Part shown: positions 17,789 to 24,727 of the stretch, one piece after another
Layout: each line of letters opens with the position of its first letter
Position numbering within the stretch: position 1 is the first letter of the stretch
Origin: CAYXVU01 sp964468725
GTDB lineage: Bacteria; Acidobacteriota; Blastocatellia; UBA7656
DNA: 32,619 bases
Direction of reading: 5' to 3'
NCBI GenBank assembly: GCA_964468725.1
Contig: CAYXVU010000047.1
Location: 1-32,619 of the forward strand
Notes under the pieces: generated by a model
Databases searched by the model: none
What the model saw: only the letters and a program-made list of their open reading frames with translations
Told to the model about the DNA's origin: nothing
Position numbers and translations under genes: made by a program

Positions 17789-18360
17789 GAGGTTTCTGAG
17801 CCGGTCTTCAGTTGATAATGTAGCCAAGCGCGCGCACTCGCCCATGAACGTTTGACGGTGGCGGGCGAGATGGCTAACACCTCGGCCGTCTCTTCAATGG
17901 ACAGCCCGCCGAAGTAGCGCAATTCGACGACGCGACTCTGTTGCTCATCCAGCGCCGCCAATCGTTCGAGGGCATCATTGAGCGCCAATAGATCGAAATC
18001 TGTCGGTTCGACAAGGGTGAGGTTCTCGCTGAGTGAAACTTTATACCCGCCGCCGCGTTTGGCCGCCTGATGGCGACGCGCATGGTCAACTAAGATGTGG
18101 CGCATCAAGCGCGCAGCAACCCCGAAAAAGTGGGCGCGATTTTGCCAGTTGAGGCTGGGGCTTTCAATCAATTGTAGGTAGGCTTCATGTACCAGCGCAG
18201 TCGGTTGCAGCGTATGGTCGCGGCGTTCGCGTTTCAAGTAACGCGCAGCCAACCGGCGCAGCTCCGTGTAGAGGATGGTCATCAACCGCTCAGCCGCTGC
18301 CGCATCGCCGGTATTCCAAGCGAGCAACAACTCGGTGATTTCCGACCTGCGAGATGGCAT
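17785..18360 (-). CDS. ECF-type RNA polymerase sigma factor
   Basis: 191 residues. Region 2 (about 20-95) includes LVHEAYLQLI and a MRHILVDHARR end; region 4 (about 130-182) ends in a helix-turn-helix GGLSIEETAEVLAISPATVKRSW. The sequence type matches the ECF sigma factors that occur next to Ser/Thr kinases in acidobacteria and planctomycetes. No anti-sigma factor is seen; the adjacent kinase probably sets its activity. The ATG at 18360 (MPSRRSEI) is chosen over an open frame reaching 18405, because a promoter with its -10 at 18400-18395 would place the longer start upstream of the transcript. The last base pairs overlap the kinase ATG (ATGA). Confidence 0.92.
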   Translation of the reverse strand: MPSRRSEITELLLAWNTGDAAAAERLMTILYTELRRLAARYLKRERRDHTLQPTALVHEAYLQLIESPSLNWQNRAHFFGVAARLMRHILVDHARRHQAAKRGGGYKVSLSENLTLVEPTDFDLLALNDALERLAALDEQQSRVVELRYFGGLSIEETAEVLAISPATVKRSWASARAWLHYQLKTGSETS

Positions 18361-18394
18361 ACGGTTAATCCGGGCTGTAACAAAAGACGGGCGT

Positions 18395-18423
18395 AGCATA
18401 GGCAATCGCCCTCATTGCGTCAA
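18395..18423 (-). promoter_or_regulatory. Likely promoter of the sigma factor/kinase operon
   Basis: Minus strand: TTGACG (18423-18418), 17 bases, TATGCT (18400-18395, 4 of 6). The start of transcription near 18389 gives a leader of about 29 bases to the ATG at 18360. Confidence 0.55.
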
Positions 18424-18443
18424 TCGGATTCGAGCCATAAGCG

Positions 18444-18473
18444 TTGACACTGATAAAAATGCGCGGCTATAAT
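18444..18473 (+). promoter_or_regulatory. Near-consensus sigma-70-type promoter of the rplU operon
   Basis: TTGACA (18444-18449), an 18-base spacer and TATAAT (18468-18473), both hexamers perfect. Transcription should start near 18480, leaving about 36 bases before the rplU start. It is back-to-back with the sigma/kinase promoter, 20 bases between the two -35 boxes. Confidence 0.85.
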
Positions 18474-18515
18474 CGGGGACTTTCGTCAACAGTGTAATTT
18501 TGGAGGGAGATGACT

Positions 18516-18824
18516 GTGGCATACTCAATCATTCAAACAGGCGGAAAGCAGTTCCGCATCGCGGCGGGCGAAGTCGTTCAAGTCCCGTCGCTCGACGCGG
18601 AGGTCGGCGCAACCGTTGAATTCGATGTGTTGCTCAGTGCGGATGGCGAAGCGACGACGATTGGTAGCCCCGTACTCGACGGGGTGCGCGCTTCGGGAAC
18701 CGTCGTCGAACACGGGCGCGGCGCGAAGATCATCGTCTTTAAGAAGAAACGGCGCAAACAGTACAAGAAGAAACACGGCCACCGACAAGGGTTCACGGCG
18801 GTTCGCATTGATTCAATCGGTTAA
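18516..18824 (+). CDS. rplU: 50S ribosomal protein L21 (bL21)
   Basis: 102 residues. It contains the L21 start AYSIIQTGGKQFRI, the middle IGSPVLDGVRASGTVVEHGRGAKIIVFKKK and the end KKHGHRQGFTAVRIDSIG. It binds 23S rRNA domain I in the large subunit. An ATG at 18510 lies only 3 bases after GGAGG (18502-18506), too close. The GTG at 18516 has a normal 9-base spacing and begins where the family usually does, so GTG is preferred. First gene of the operon with rpmA 84 bases on, the order found in most bacteria. Confidence 0.95.
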   Translation: MAYSIIQTGGKQFRIAAGEVVQVPSLDAEVGATVEFDVLLSADGEATTIGSPVLDGVRASGTVVEHGRGAKIIVFKKKRRKQYKKKHGHRQGFTAVRIDSIG

Positions 18825-18908
18825 GCGCGGAGAGTCTCTTTCCGTTGGGTGAAAGCGTTTCGCGTCGTTGGCCGAAAGGCGAGCGACGAATGAAAAGTCA
18901 GAGGCGTT

Positions 18909-19166
18909 ATGGCACATAAAAAAGGGGTAGGCAGTTCGCGCAACGGGCGCGATTCGAATGCCCAGCGATTGGGCGTAAAACGATTTGGCGGTCAGTTGGT
19001 CAACGGCGGCGAAATCCTGGTGCGCCAACGCGGCACCAAATTTAAAGCGGGCAACAACGTCGGACGCGGCTCCGATGACACGCTCTTTGCCCTCGTCACC
19101 GGCTTCGTGAAATTCGAAGAGAAGGGGCGCAAAGGCAAGTTCATCAGCGTCTATCCGCCACAGTAA
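18909..19166 (+). CDS. rpmA: 50S ribosomal protein L27 (bL27)
   Basis: 85 residues, the normal length. MAHKKGVGSSRNGRDSNAQR and LGVKRFGGQLVNGGEILVRQRGTKFKAG are typical of bL27, whose N-terminus reaches the peptidyl-transferase centre. The usual DHTLFA is DDTLFA here, a mild variation. No N-terminal extension of the cleaved kind known in Firmicutes is present. It lies between rplU and obgE, the conserved order, and is presumably co-transcribed from the rplU promoter. Confidence 0.97.
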   Translation: MAHKKGVGSSRNGRDSNAQRLGVKRFGGQLVNGGEILVRQRGTKFKAGNNVGRGSDDTLFALVTGFVKFEEKGRKGKFISVYPPQ

Positions 19167-19186
19167 TTGGTCGTCCGTTATCTGCG

Positions 19187-19199
19187 GCCGGTTATCGGT
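19187..19199. repeat. Small intergenic palindrome, copy 3
   Basis: GCCGGTTATCGGT in the 77-base gap between rpmA and obgE. The following bases (CAACCACCGGC) could extend a hairpin. Confidence 0.35.
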
Positions 19200-19243
19200 C
19201 AACCACCGGCTACAGACCAGCGGCTTCCGACCATCGCAGCGAG

Positions 19244-20269
19244 ATGCAGTTTTTAGACCGGGCAAGAATCGTAGTAAAAGGCGGCGACGGCGGCAATGGC
19301 GTGACGGCTTTCCGGCGGGAAAAGTTCGTCCCGCGTGGTGGCCCGTCGGGAGGTGATGGCGGCAACGGCGGTTCGGTCTATTTTGAAGCCACCGAACAGT
19401 TGAACACCTTATTGCAGTTTCGCTTCAACCCGGAGTTCCGCGCCGGTCGCGGCGCGCACGGCGAAGGCAGCAACCGTCATGGCAGAGACGGCGAAGATGT
19501 GACGGTGCTCGTGCCGCTCGGCACGCTGGTCAAAGATCACGACACGGGCGAAGTGATTCACGATTTTTCGCAACCGGGCGAGCGTTTGTGCATCGCGCCC
19601 GGCGGACGCGGCGGACGCGGCAATGCGCGCTTTGCGACGGCGACCAATCGCGCGCCTCGCTATCATCAAGATGGCAAACCCGGCGTCGTCCGAACTCTCG
19701 ATCTGGAGTTGAAGCTGATTGCTGACGTAGGGTTGGTCGGGTTTCCCAATGCCGGGAAGTCTACCCTCATCTCTCGCATCTCCGCCGCTCGTCCTAAGAT
19801 CGCCGATTATCCGTTTACCACTCTCGAACCGCATCTCGGTGTCGTGGCCTATGGAGAGGGTGACTCCTTTGTCGTTGCCGACATTCCCGGATTGATTGAA
19901 GGAGCGCATAGAGGCACGGGCTTGGGTCTCGAATTTCTTCGTCACATCGAACGCACTAAGCTGCTTTTACATGTGGTTGATGTTTCGGAGAACGGGCGGG
20001 ATGCAGTTGATGATTTTCTGACGATCACCCGCGAGTTGGCACTCTACAAAGCCGACTTGCTCGATAAGCCGCAGATGATCGCCGCATCGAAGATTGATGC
20101 GCTGGATGATGCGGCAAAGTTGGAACGCTTGCGCGCGGCAGCAAGGGAGCGTCGGCTGCCGCTGTTTGAAATCTCAGCGGTGACCGGTGCGGGGGTGCGC
20201 GAGTTGGTGCAGGCATTGGGCGCAGCCCTCGCGCAGCCGCACAGCCTGTCAGCAGCAATAGAGGGCTAG
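19244..20269 (+). CDS. obgE: Obg/CgtA ribosome-assembly GTPase
   Basis: 341 residues. The glycine-rich Obg fold (1-158: VVKGGDGGNG, FVPRGGPSGGDGGNGG, PGGRGGRGNARFA) is followed by the GTPase domain: G1 GFPNAGKS (166-173), G2 Thr in YPFTTLEPHLG, G3 DIPG (213-216), and G5 SAV (311-313). It binds the 50S subunit and links ribosome assembly with growth and ppGpp. The G4 motif, normally NKxD, reads SKID (282-285). The Asp that reads the guanine base is kept, but the Asn is Ser. There is no long C-terminal extension. It stands between rpmA and nadD in the usual cluster. The ATG at 19244 starts the conserved domain directly. Confidence 0.96.
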   Translation: MQFLDRARIVVKGGDGGNGVTAFRREKFVPRGGPSGGDGGNGGSVYFEATEQLNTLLQFRFNPEFRAGRGAHGEGSNRHGRDGEDVTVLVPLGTLVKDHDTGEVIHDFSQPGERLCIAPGGRGGRGNARFATATNRAPRYHQDGKPGVVRTLDLELKLIADVGLVGFPNAGKSTLISRISAARPKIADYPFTTLEPHLGVVAYGEGDSFVVADIPGLIEGAHRGTGLGLEFLRHIERTKLLLHVVDVSENGRDAVDDFLTITRELALYKADLLDKPQMIAASKIDALDDAAKLERLRAAARERRLPLFEISAVTGAGVRELVQALGAALAQPHSLSAAIEG

Positions 20270-20367
20270 CCGTGCGGGTTGCTGTTTTGTAGACACCTTT
20301 TCTGGGTATCGCCAAGCAGGAGCCTTCACCTCTCGACACGATAACTGGCAACGAGAACCCCGTCCCT

Positions 20368-21036
20368 ATGAGTGAGCAAGGCATCGGAATTTTTGGCGGC
20401 ACCTTCGATCCGATTCACAACGGGCATCTCGAAATCGCGCACGCCATCATCGAGCATTTCGATCTGGAACGATTGCTGCTGATTCCGGCGCACCGCCCGC
20501 CGCATAAAGGGAGGCAGGCGATTTCGAGTTCGTATCACCGCTATGCGATGGCAGCGCTGGCAACGGCGGACGAGACGCGCCTGCGGGTCTCCAAAATGGA
20601 GCTTGAGGCTCCGGAAAGACCGTATACCTTCGAGACGCTCGCCCGTTTGCGCGAACGTCTCGGGGCAGAGGCGAAATTCTTCTTCGTGATGGGGGCGGAT
20701 TCGTTCGCAGAGTTTCATACATGGCGCGCGCCGGAACGGATATTAGCCGAAAGCCACTTGATCGTGGTGACGCGCGGCGGCGTTGCCCTTGATCGGGCAG
20801 CCATGCCGGAGCCTTTCAAGGCACGATTGATTGATGTCGGAGATCAATCAATCGCGGCGCTCGACCCGACATATCGGCAGCCGCACAGCGGCCTGATCTA
20901 TTTGACGAGCTATGTAAACCGAGATATATCTTCGACGGAAATTCGTAGACGCGCACGCGCGGGTAAGAGCATCGCCGCGATGGTTCCGGCGCGCGTGCGG
21001 CAATACCTTGAGAAATACGAACTGTATAGGCATTGA
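20368..21036 (+). CDS. nadD: Nicotinate-nucleotide adenylyltransferase
   Basis: 222 residues. The nucleotidylyltransferase signature GGTFDPIHNGH (10-20) is intact, as are the later MGADSFAEFHTW and DISSTEIRRR, which carry the ATP-binding SxTxxR segment. It makes deamido-NAD from nicotinate mononucleotide and ATP, the shared step of NAD synthesis, in the cytoplasm. It sits 98 bases after obgE, and its stop at 21034-21036 touches the next start region, so nadD and rsfS are coupled as in many bacteria. The ATG at 20368 has only a poor ribosome site. Confidence 0.96.
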   Translation: MSEQGIGIFGGTFDPIHNGHLEIAHAIIEHFDLERLLLIPAHRPPHKGRQAISSSYHRYAMAALATADETRLRVSKMELEAPERPYTFETLARLRERLGAEAKFFFVMGADSFAEFHTWRAPERILAESHLIVVTRGGVALDRAAMPEPFKARLIDVGDQSIAALDPTYRQPHSGLIYLTSYVNRDISSTEIRRRARAGKSIAAMVPARVRQYLEKYELYRH

Positions 21037-21039
21037 TTG

Positions 21040-21420
21040 ATGAGTAGAAATCCGAACACCCAGTCCATACTGACCTTGGAAACGGAGGCTGCCATTCAAA
21101 TCGCCGCGCAAGCGGCGAGCGACAAAAAAGCCGTTGATCTGGTGGCACTCGACCTCAAAGAGGTCGCTTCGTTTACCGAATACTTTGTCATCGCCTCCGG
21201 CGCTAATCCGCGACAGGTCAAAGCCATCGCCGAAGCCATCGAAGAACAACTCCGCAAAGCTGGCAAGCGCCCCTTGCACAGCGAAGGCTACAGCAGTGCG
21301 GAATGGGTGCTGCTCGACTACGGAGATTTTATCGTTCATGTCTTCAGCGAATCCTCACGCCGGTTTTATGATCTGGAACGCTTGTGGCGTGATGCCAAGA
21401 GAGTGACGCTGGAAGTGTAG
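21040..21420 (+). CDS. rsfS: Ribosome silencing factor RsfS (DUF143)
   Basis: 126 residues. The RsfS core is present: KKAVDLVALDLKEV, FTEYFVIASGANPRQV, GYSSAEWVLLDYGDFIVHVF and YDLERLWRDAKRV. It binds uL14 on the 50S subunit and keeps subunits apart when nutrients are low. The start is the ATG at 21040, 9 bases after TATAGG; a TTG at 21037 directly after the nadD stop is less likely. It ends 6 bases before the first possible start of the AAA+ activator gene. Confidence 0.95.
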   Translation: MSRNPNTQSILTLETEAAIQIAAQAASDKKAVDLVALDLKEVASFTEYFVIASGANPRQVKAIAEAIEEQLRKAGKRPLHSEGYSSAEWVLLDYGDFIVHVFSESSRRFYDLERLWRDAKRVTLEV

Positions 21421-21426
21421 ACCGAA

Positions 21427-22425
21427 GTGTGCAGCCTCTCGCCCAGGCTGCGCCTGCCGATTGACGAAGCTATGAAACTGATTACCAAAGCGCCCGCGAT
21501 GTTGAAAGTGGCCGATCTCGTTGATCGGGTGGCGGCCACCGATGCCAACATCCTGGTATTGGGCGAATCGGGAACCGGCAAAGACGCGCTGGCTCGCTTT
21601 TTGCACGACCGCAGTCTGCGTCGGGATCACCCCTTCATCAAGATTGATTGTGCGGCGCTGCCGGAGGAGTTGCTGGAATCGGAGCTGTTCGGTTACGAGA
21701 AAGGCGCTTTCACGGGCGCTTTTGAATCCAAGCCGGGGCGCTTTGAAGCGGCGGAAGGCGGCACGTTAGTACTAGATGAAATTGCCAGTTTGCGCCCATC
21801 CTCACAAGCCAAATTGCTGCGCGTCATCGAAGAGCGCAGCTTCGAACGACTAGGCGGTAAACGCTCAATCAATATCGATGTTCGCATCATCGCTTTGGCC
21901 AACATCGCGCTGAAAGAGGCGGTGCGCACGCGCGCCTTTCGGGATGACCTCTATTACCGGCTTGCGGTCGTCACCATCGAATTGCCGCGCCTGTTGGAAC
22001 GGATGGAAGACCTGTCCGAGTTGGCTGAAGAGTTCGTGCGCCTCTTTGCGACGCGCAATGGACGCGCCGGGGTGGTCTTATCGACCGAAGCGTTGACCGC
22101 GCTTGCCGGTTACGATTTTCCGGGCAATGTGCGGGAATTGCGTAACATCATCGAAGGAGCGGTGCTGGCGGCAACGCAGAATGTCATCGGCGTAGAGCAT
22201 CTGCCGGAGTATCTGCGCTCGGCGACGCGGCTGATGCAGTCGCGCACCCATAAGCCTTCGCTTGCTGAGATCGAAGCCGTCTACATCCGTGAGATTTTGG
22301 ACTATACGCGCGGCAACAAAACCCGCGCGGCGGAGATTTTGGGCATCAGCCGGAAAAATCTCTACGAGAAGATGGAACGCTATAACATCAATGCGATGAA
22401 GGTGCGAAGAAATTCGGGGAGTTGA
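21427..22425 (+). CDS. Sigma-54-dependent AAA+ activator lacking a receiver or sensor domain
   Basis: 332 residues from the GTG at 21427, or 317 from the ATG at 21472, where the AAA+ domain itself begins. It has Walker A GESGTGKD (46-53), the sigma-54 contact loop GAFTGA (93-98), Walker B LVLDE (114-118), arginine-finger segment FRDDLYYRL (171-179), sensor II GNVRELRN (233-240), and a C-terminal Fis-type helix-turn-helix NKTRAAEILGISRKNLYEKM (297-316). It is a short NtrC-like activator that would remodel sigma-54 RNA polymerase at enhancer-bound sites. There is no N-terminal receiver, GAF, PAS or V4R domain, so activity must be controlled by expression, a partner or constitutive action. It is inserted between rsfS and rlmH in the ribosome operon; target promoters are unknown. 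Confidence 0.9.
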   Translation: MCSLSPRLRLPIDEAMKLITKAPAMLKVADLVDRVAATDANILVLGESGTGKDALARFLHDRSLRRDHPFIKIDCAALPEELLESELFGYEKGAFTGAFESKPGRFEAAEGGTLVLDEIASLRPSSQAKLLRVIEERSFERLGGKRSINIDVRIIALANIALKEAVRTRAFRDDLYYRLAVVTIELPRLLERMEDLSELAEEFVRLFATRNGRAGVVLSTEALTALAGYDFPGNVRELRNIIEGAVLAATQNVIGVEHLPEYLRSATRLMQSRTHKPSLAEIEAVYIREILDYTRGNKTRAAEILGISRKNLYEKMERYNINAMKVRRNSGS

Positions 22426-22480
22426 TGCGATTCGGCTCGGCGGGGCACAGGCCGCCGCAACCCGGCTGCGAGAAACCGAT

Positions 22481-22945
22481 GTGAAGCTGACTTTCGTATG
22501 GGTGGGGAAGACGAAAAACGCTGCGTTGCGAAACCTGATCGAGGAGTACCGCAACCGCGTCAATCGCTTTGCGCACGTTGAGGTGATCGAGATTCGAGAA
22601 CCGAGCGCCCTTAAGGACACGCGCAAGCTCATTGAAAAAGAGGGAGAGGCCATTTTATCGCGCCTCGTTGACCGAGCCTTTGTGGTCGCTCTCGACGAAC
22701 ACGGGCGGGAGATGACCTCCTTCGAGTTGGCCGATTTCATCGAGCGTCACCGACAAACTGGCAGCAAAGAATTGACCTGGGTGATTGGCGGGTTCGCCGG
22801 ATTGGCCGCGGCTGTCAAGCACCGCGCCAATCTGACATTGGCTTTGTCACGCCTGACCTTACCCCATGAATTGGCGCGGGCGGTGTTGTTGGAGCAGGTC
22901 TATCGCGCTCATACGATCTTGCATGATTTGCCTTACCAAAAATGA
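22481..22945 (+). CDS. rlmH: 23S rRNA (pseudouridine1915-N3)-methyltransferase RlmH
   Basis: 154 residues, normal length. The SPOUT-class elements are seen: KLTFVWVGKTKN, ALDEHGREMTSFELA, the knot segment WVIGGFAGL and the C-terminal LSRLTLPHELARAVLLEQVYRA ending in LPYQK. RlmH methylates pseudouridine 1915 of 23S rRNA on assembled 70S ribosomes. The knot reads IGGFAG, where IGGA/PxG is commoner. The GTG at 22481 is the only sensible start. Located after the AAA+ activator in the operon. Confidence 0.95.
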   Translation: MKLTFVWVGKTKNAALRNLIEEYRNRVNRFAHVEVIEIREPSALKDTRKLIEKEGEAILSRLVDRAFVVALDEHGREMTSFELADFIERHRQTGSKELTWVIGGFAGLAAAVKHRANLTLALSRLTLPHELARAVLLEQVYRAHTILHDLPYQK

Positions 22946-22962
22946 AAAGATTTGGATAGAAT
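22933..22962 (+). promoter_or_regulatory. Possible internal promoter before the DksA-like gene
   Basis: TTACCA (22933-22938, 4 of 6) and TAGAAT (22957-22962, 5 of 6) with an 18-base spacer, at the end of rlmH and 57 bases before the next start. It may give extra expression of the DksA-like gene. Confidence 0.35.
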
Positions 22963-23018
22963 TAGCAGATTGCGATGGCAGGGCGGTCGCAGACTATATC
23001 ATTCAATTGGGAGATTAG

Positions 23019-23387
23019 ATGGATAAGAAGAAAGCAAAACATTACGAGTCCGAATTGCTCAAACGGCGCAATGAATTGCTTGGAATGGTTGAGAAGACCG
23101 AAGATTACGGACGCGAGGCTGACCGTGAAGTCAGCCAAGACCCGGCTGACAAAGCTTCCAATTCATACACCAAAGAATTACTCTTTTCGCAAAGTACCAA
23201 TGAGCGCAATAATCTGCGGCTGGTCGAAGAGGCACTGGCGCGGCTGGCCGATGGCGAATACGGGGAGTGCGTCAATTGCGGCAACGAGATTAGTCAAAAA
23301 CGCCTCGAAGCCATCCCTTGGACGCCCTACTGCATAACCTGTCAAGAGTTGCTAGAGCAAGGACTGCTGGTTGAACAAGAGGCGTGA
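23019..23387 (+). CDS. DksA/TraR-family zinc-finger RNA-polymerase-binding protein
   Basis: 122 residues. The N-terminal helical hairpin carries DPADKA (41-46), matching the DxxDxA tip motif with which DksA reaches into the RNA polymerase secondary channel. The four-Cys zinc site is CVNC (84-87) with CITC (105-108). The usual linker helix RLEAIPWTPYC is present. It is shorter than E. coli DksA (151 residues) but longer than TraR. It would tune transcription of rRNA and stress genes, possibly with ppGpp. GGAG with a 6-base spacer supports the ATG at 23019. Located between rlmH and the ComF-like gene. Confidence 0.92.
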   Translation: MDKKKAKHYESELLKRRNELLGMVEKTEDYGREADREVSQDPADKASNSYTKELLFSQSTNERNNLRLVEEALARLADGEYGECVNCGNEISQKRLEAIPWTPYCITCQELLEQGLLVEQEA

Positions 23388-23459
23388 TGACCGCTGGTCA
23401 TACACGCCTTACCCAACAACGGAAACCTTTTATCTTCCCTCCCCCTTCGGAGCCGACTC

Positions 23460-24269
23460 TTGTTTGGCTATCTCAAAGCGGTACGCGATGGGTTGCTCTC
23501 GGTAGCCTACCCGCAACCTTGCCGTCTCTGCGACGCGCCTATCGAATCGTGGGAGGATGGGGTTGTTTGCCAAACTTGCTGGGAGACGGCGGCGACGACC
23601 ATTCTCTTTGGCGATCCAGTGTGTTGTCAAAAATGCGGCTTGCCAGAATCGAAGATCGGGCATCTGCCGCATTCCAACAACCGATTGTCGGGTGCCCCAA
23701 CGGCTCGACCACCAATCGCAAATCTTTCCGCCAACGGACGGCTATGTGGCCATTGTTCTTCACACCCCTATGAAGCGGCGCGCGCCTGCGGTTGGTATGC
23801 GGGAGCATTGGAAGCAAATATCCTCTTCTTGAAATCACAGCCTCACATTTGTCGGCGGTTGCAAAAGATCATTGAGCAGACCGTTACTACACAGCAAACA
23901 GCTTTGGCCTGCGACGTAGTGATCCCCATTCCATTACACCCGAAACGCCGACGCGAGCGCGGTTTCAATCAGGCAGAGAAGATCGCTGCTTTCCTCTCTT
24001 CACAACTTTACATTCCGCTTGATGCAAGCAGTCTGATACGCACCCGACATACAGAGCGCCATCGCGCAGGGATGGATGAAAAGGATCGGCAACAATCAGT
24101 GGCGGGCGTTTTTGCAGTCATCCGACCGCGCAAAGTTGCCGGGGCTGCGATTCTGCTGGTTGATGATGTCTATACGACCGGCAGCACCCTGAAAGAGGCT
24201 ACAAGGTCTTTGCTCGAAGCACAGGCGAAACGCGTTAGCATCCTGACGATTGCGCGCGTGGCTCCTTGA
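23460..24269 (+). CDS. comF: ComF-family phosphoribosyltransferase-like protein
   Basis: 269 residues. Zinc-finger Cys pairs C21/C24 and C37/C40, with a second set C55/C56/C59 and C96/C99, precede a type I phosphoribosyltransferase domain. That domain has DVVIPIPLHPKRRRERGFNQAEKIA (152-176) and the PRPP loop LLVDDVYTTGST (232-243). ComF proteins are needed for DNA uptake in naturally competent bacteria and act in the cytoplasm, but homologues are common in non-competent ones, so competence is not implied. An insert of about 30 residues (63-92) lies between the second-set Cys pairs. The start is TTG at 23460, with GGAG 7 bases upstream. Last gene of the operon. Confidence 0.92.
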   Translation: MFGYLKAVRDGLLSVAYPQPCRLCDAPIESWEDGVVCQTCWETAATTILFGDPVCCQKCGLPESKIGHLPHSNNRLSGAPTARPPIANLSANGRLCGHCSSHPYEAARACGWYAGALEANILFLKSQPHICRRLQKIIEQTVTTQQTALACDVVIPIPLHPKRRRERGFNQAEKIAAFLSSQLYIPLDASSLIRTRHTERHRAGMDEKDRQQSVAGVFAVIRPRKVAGAAILLVDDVYTTGSTLKEATRSLLEAQAKRVSILTIARVAP

Positions 24270-24443
24270 AGAAGTTGCCATTCGCCTCTGGAAGGAAGAG
24301 CAAATTCGCATAAAAATCCAAAATTTTGCATGACATTCATTTTTTCGTAAATAATTCATTTTCCGGTGCTTCAAACTACTCTCCTTGTAGCTTCGAACCT
24401 CTGCAATTTGAGTGAGATACAAACGATCTGGCCGAAGCCGAAA

Positions 24444-24464
24444 TCAGGCATACGAGTTGCCTGA
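24444..24464 (+). terminator. Hairpin, possible terminator of the rplU-comF operon
   Basis: TCAGGCA, loop TACGAGT, TGCCTGA, then CTTTAGCTCTTGT. The 7-bp stem is perfect but the T-tail is interrupted and it lies 175 bases after the comF stop. Confidence 0.3.
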
Positions 24465-24530
24465 CTTTAGCTCTTGTCTCAAGCTGAAGCTTTCAAACAA
24501 CTGAGAAGGCAGTCTATCCACGTTTAGCGG

Positions 24531-24550
24531 TCTGTTCGTATATAAACAGA
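24531..24550. promoter_or_regulatory. Dyad near a TATATA element, possible operator
   Basis: TCTGTT-CGTATATA-AACAGA is a perfect 6-bp dyad around a -10-like TATATA (24539-24544). No good -35 lies upstream, which would suit a promoter needing an activator. Confidence 0.3.
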
Positions 24551-24727
24551 GGGAAAATGTCTGAATCTCCTGTTCCAAATCGGGCGGTTGCAACACTGGC
24601 TTAATCCTTTAGTGGTTACAGCAGTTTCGAACAACGACAACCCCAAGAAAGCCGTGCGGTGTCAGGCGCAAACTGACAGTGGAAATTACCAAGCGGTTTT
24701 CCCAAATAATCAAAAAGGAGATTCACC

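Larger units (their letters stand above)
24270..24727. other. 458-base intergenic region upstream of the first receptor gene
   Basis: No coding sequence is convincing. It holds an AT-rich stretch (24305-24370), a perfect inverted repeat at 24444-24464, a 20-base dyad at 24531-24550, and a strong ribosome site AAGGAG (24715-24720) 7 bases before the receptor ATG. I found no promoter with both boxes good, so a non-sigma-70 or activator-dependent promoter is possible. Confidence 0.6.

Noticed and set aside
24270..24727. Attachment site or mobile-element border
   Set aside because: No integrase, transposase, direct-repeat pair or tRNA gene is visible nearby.
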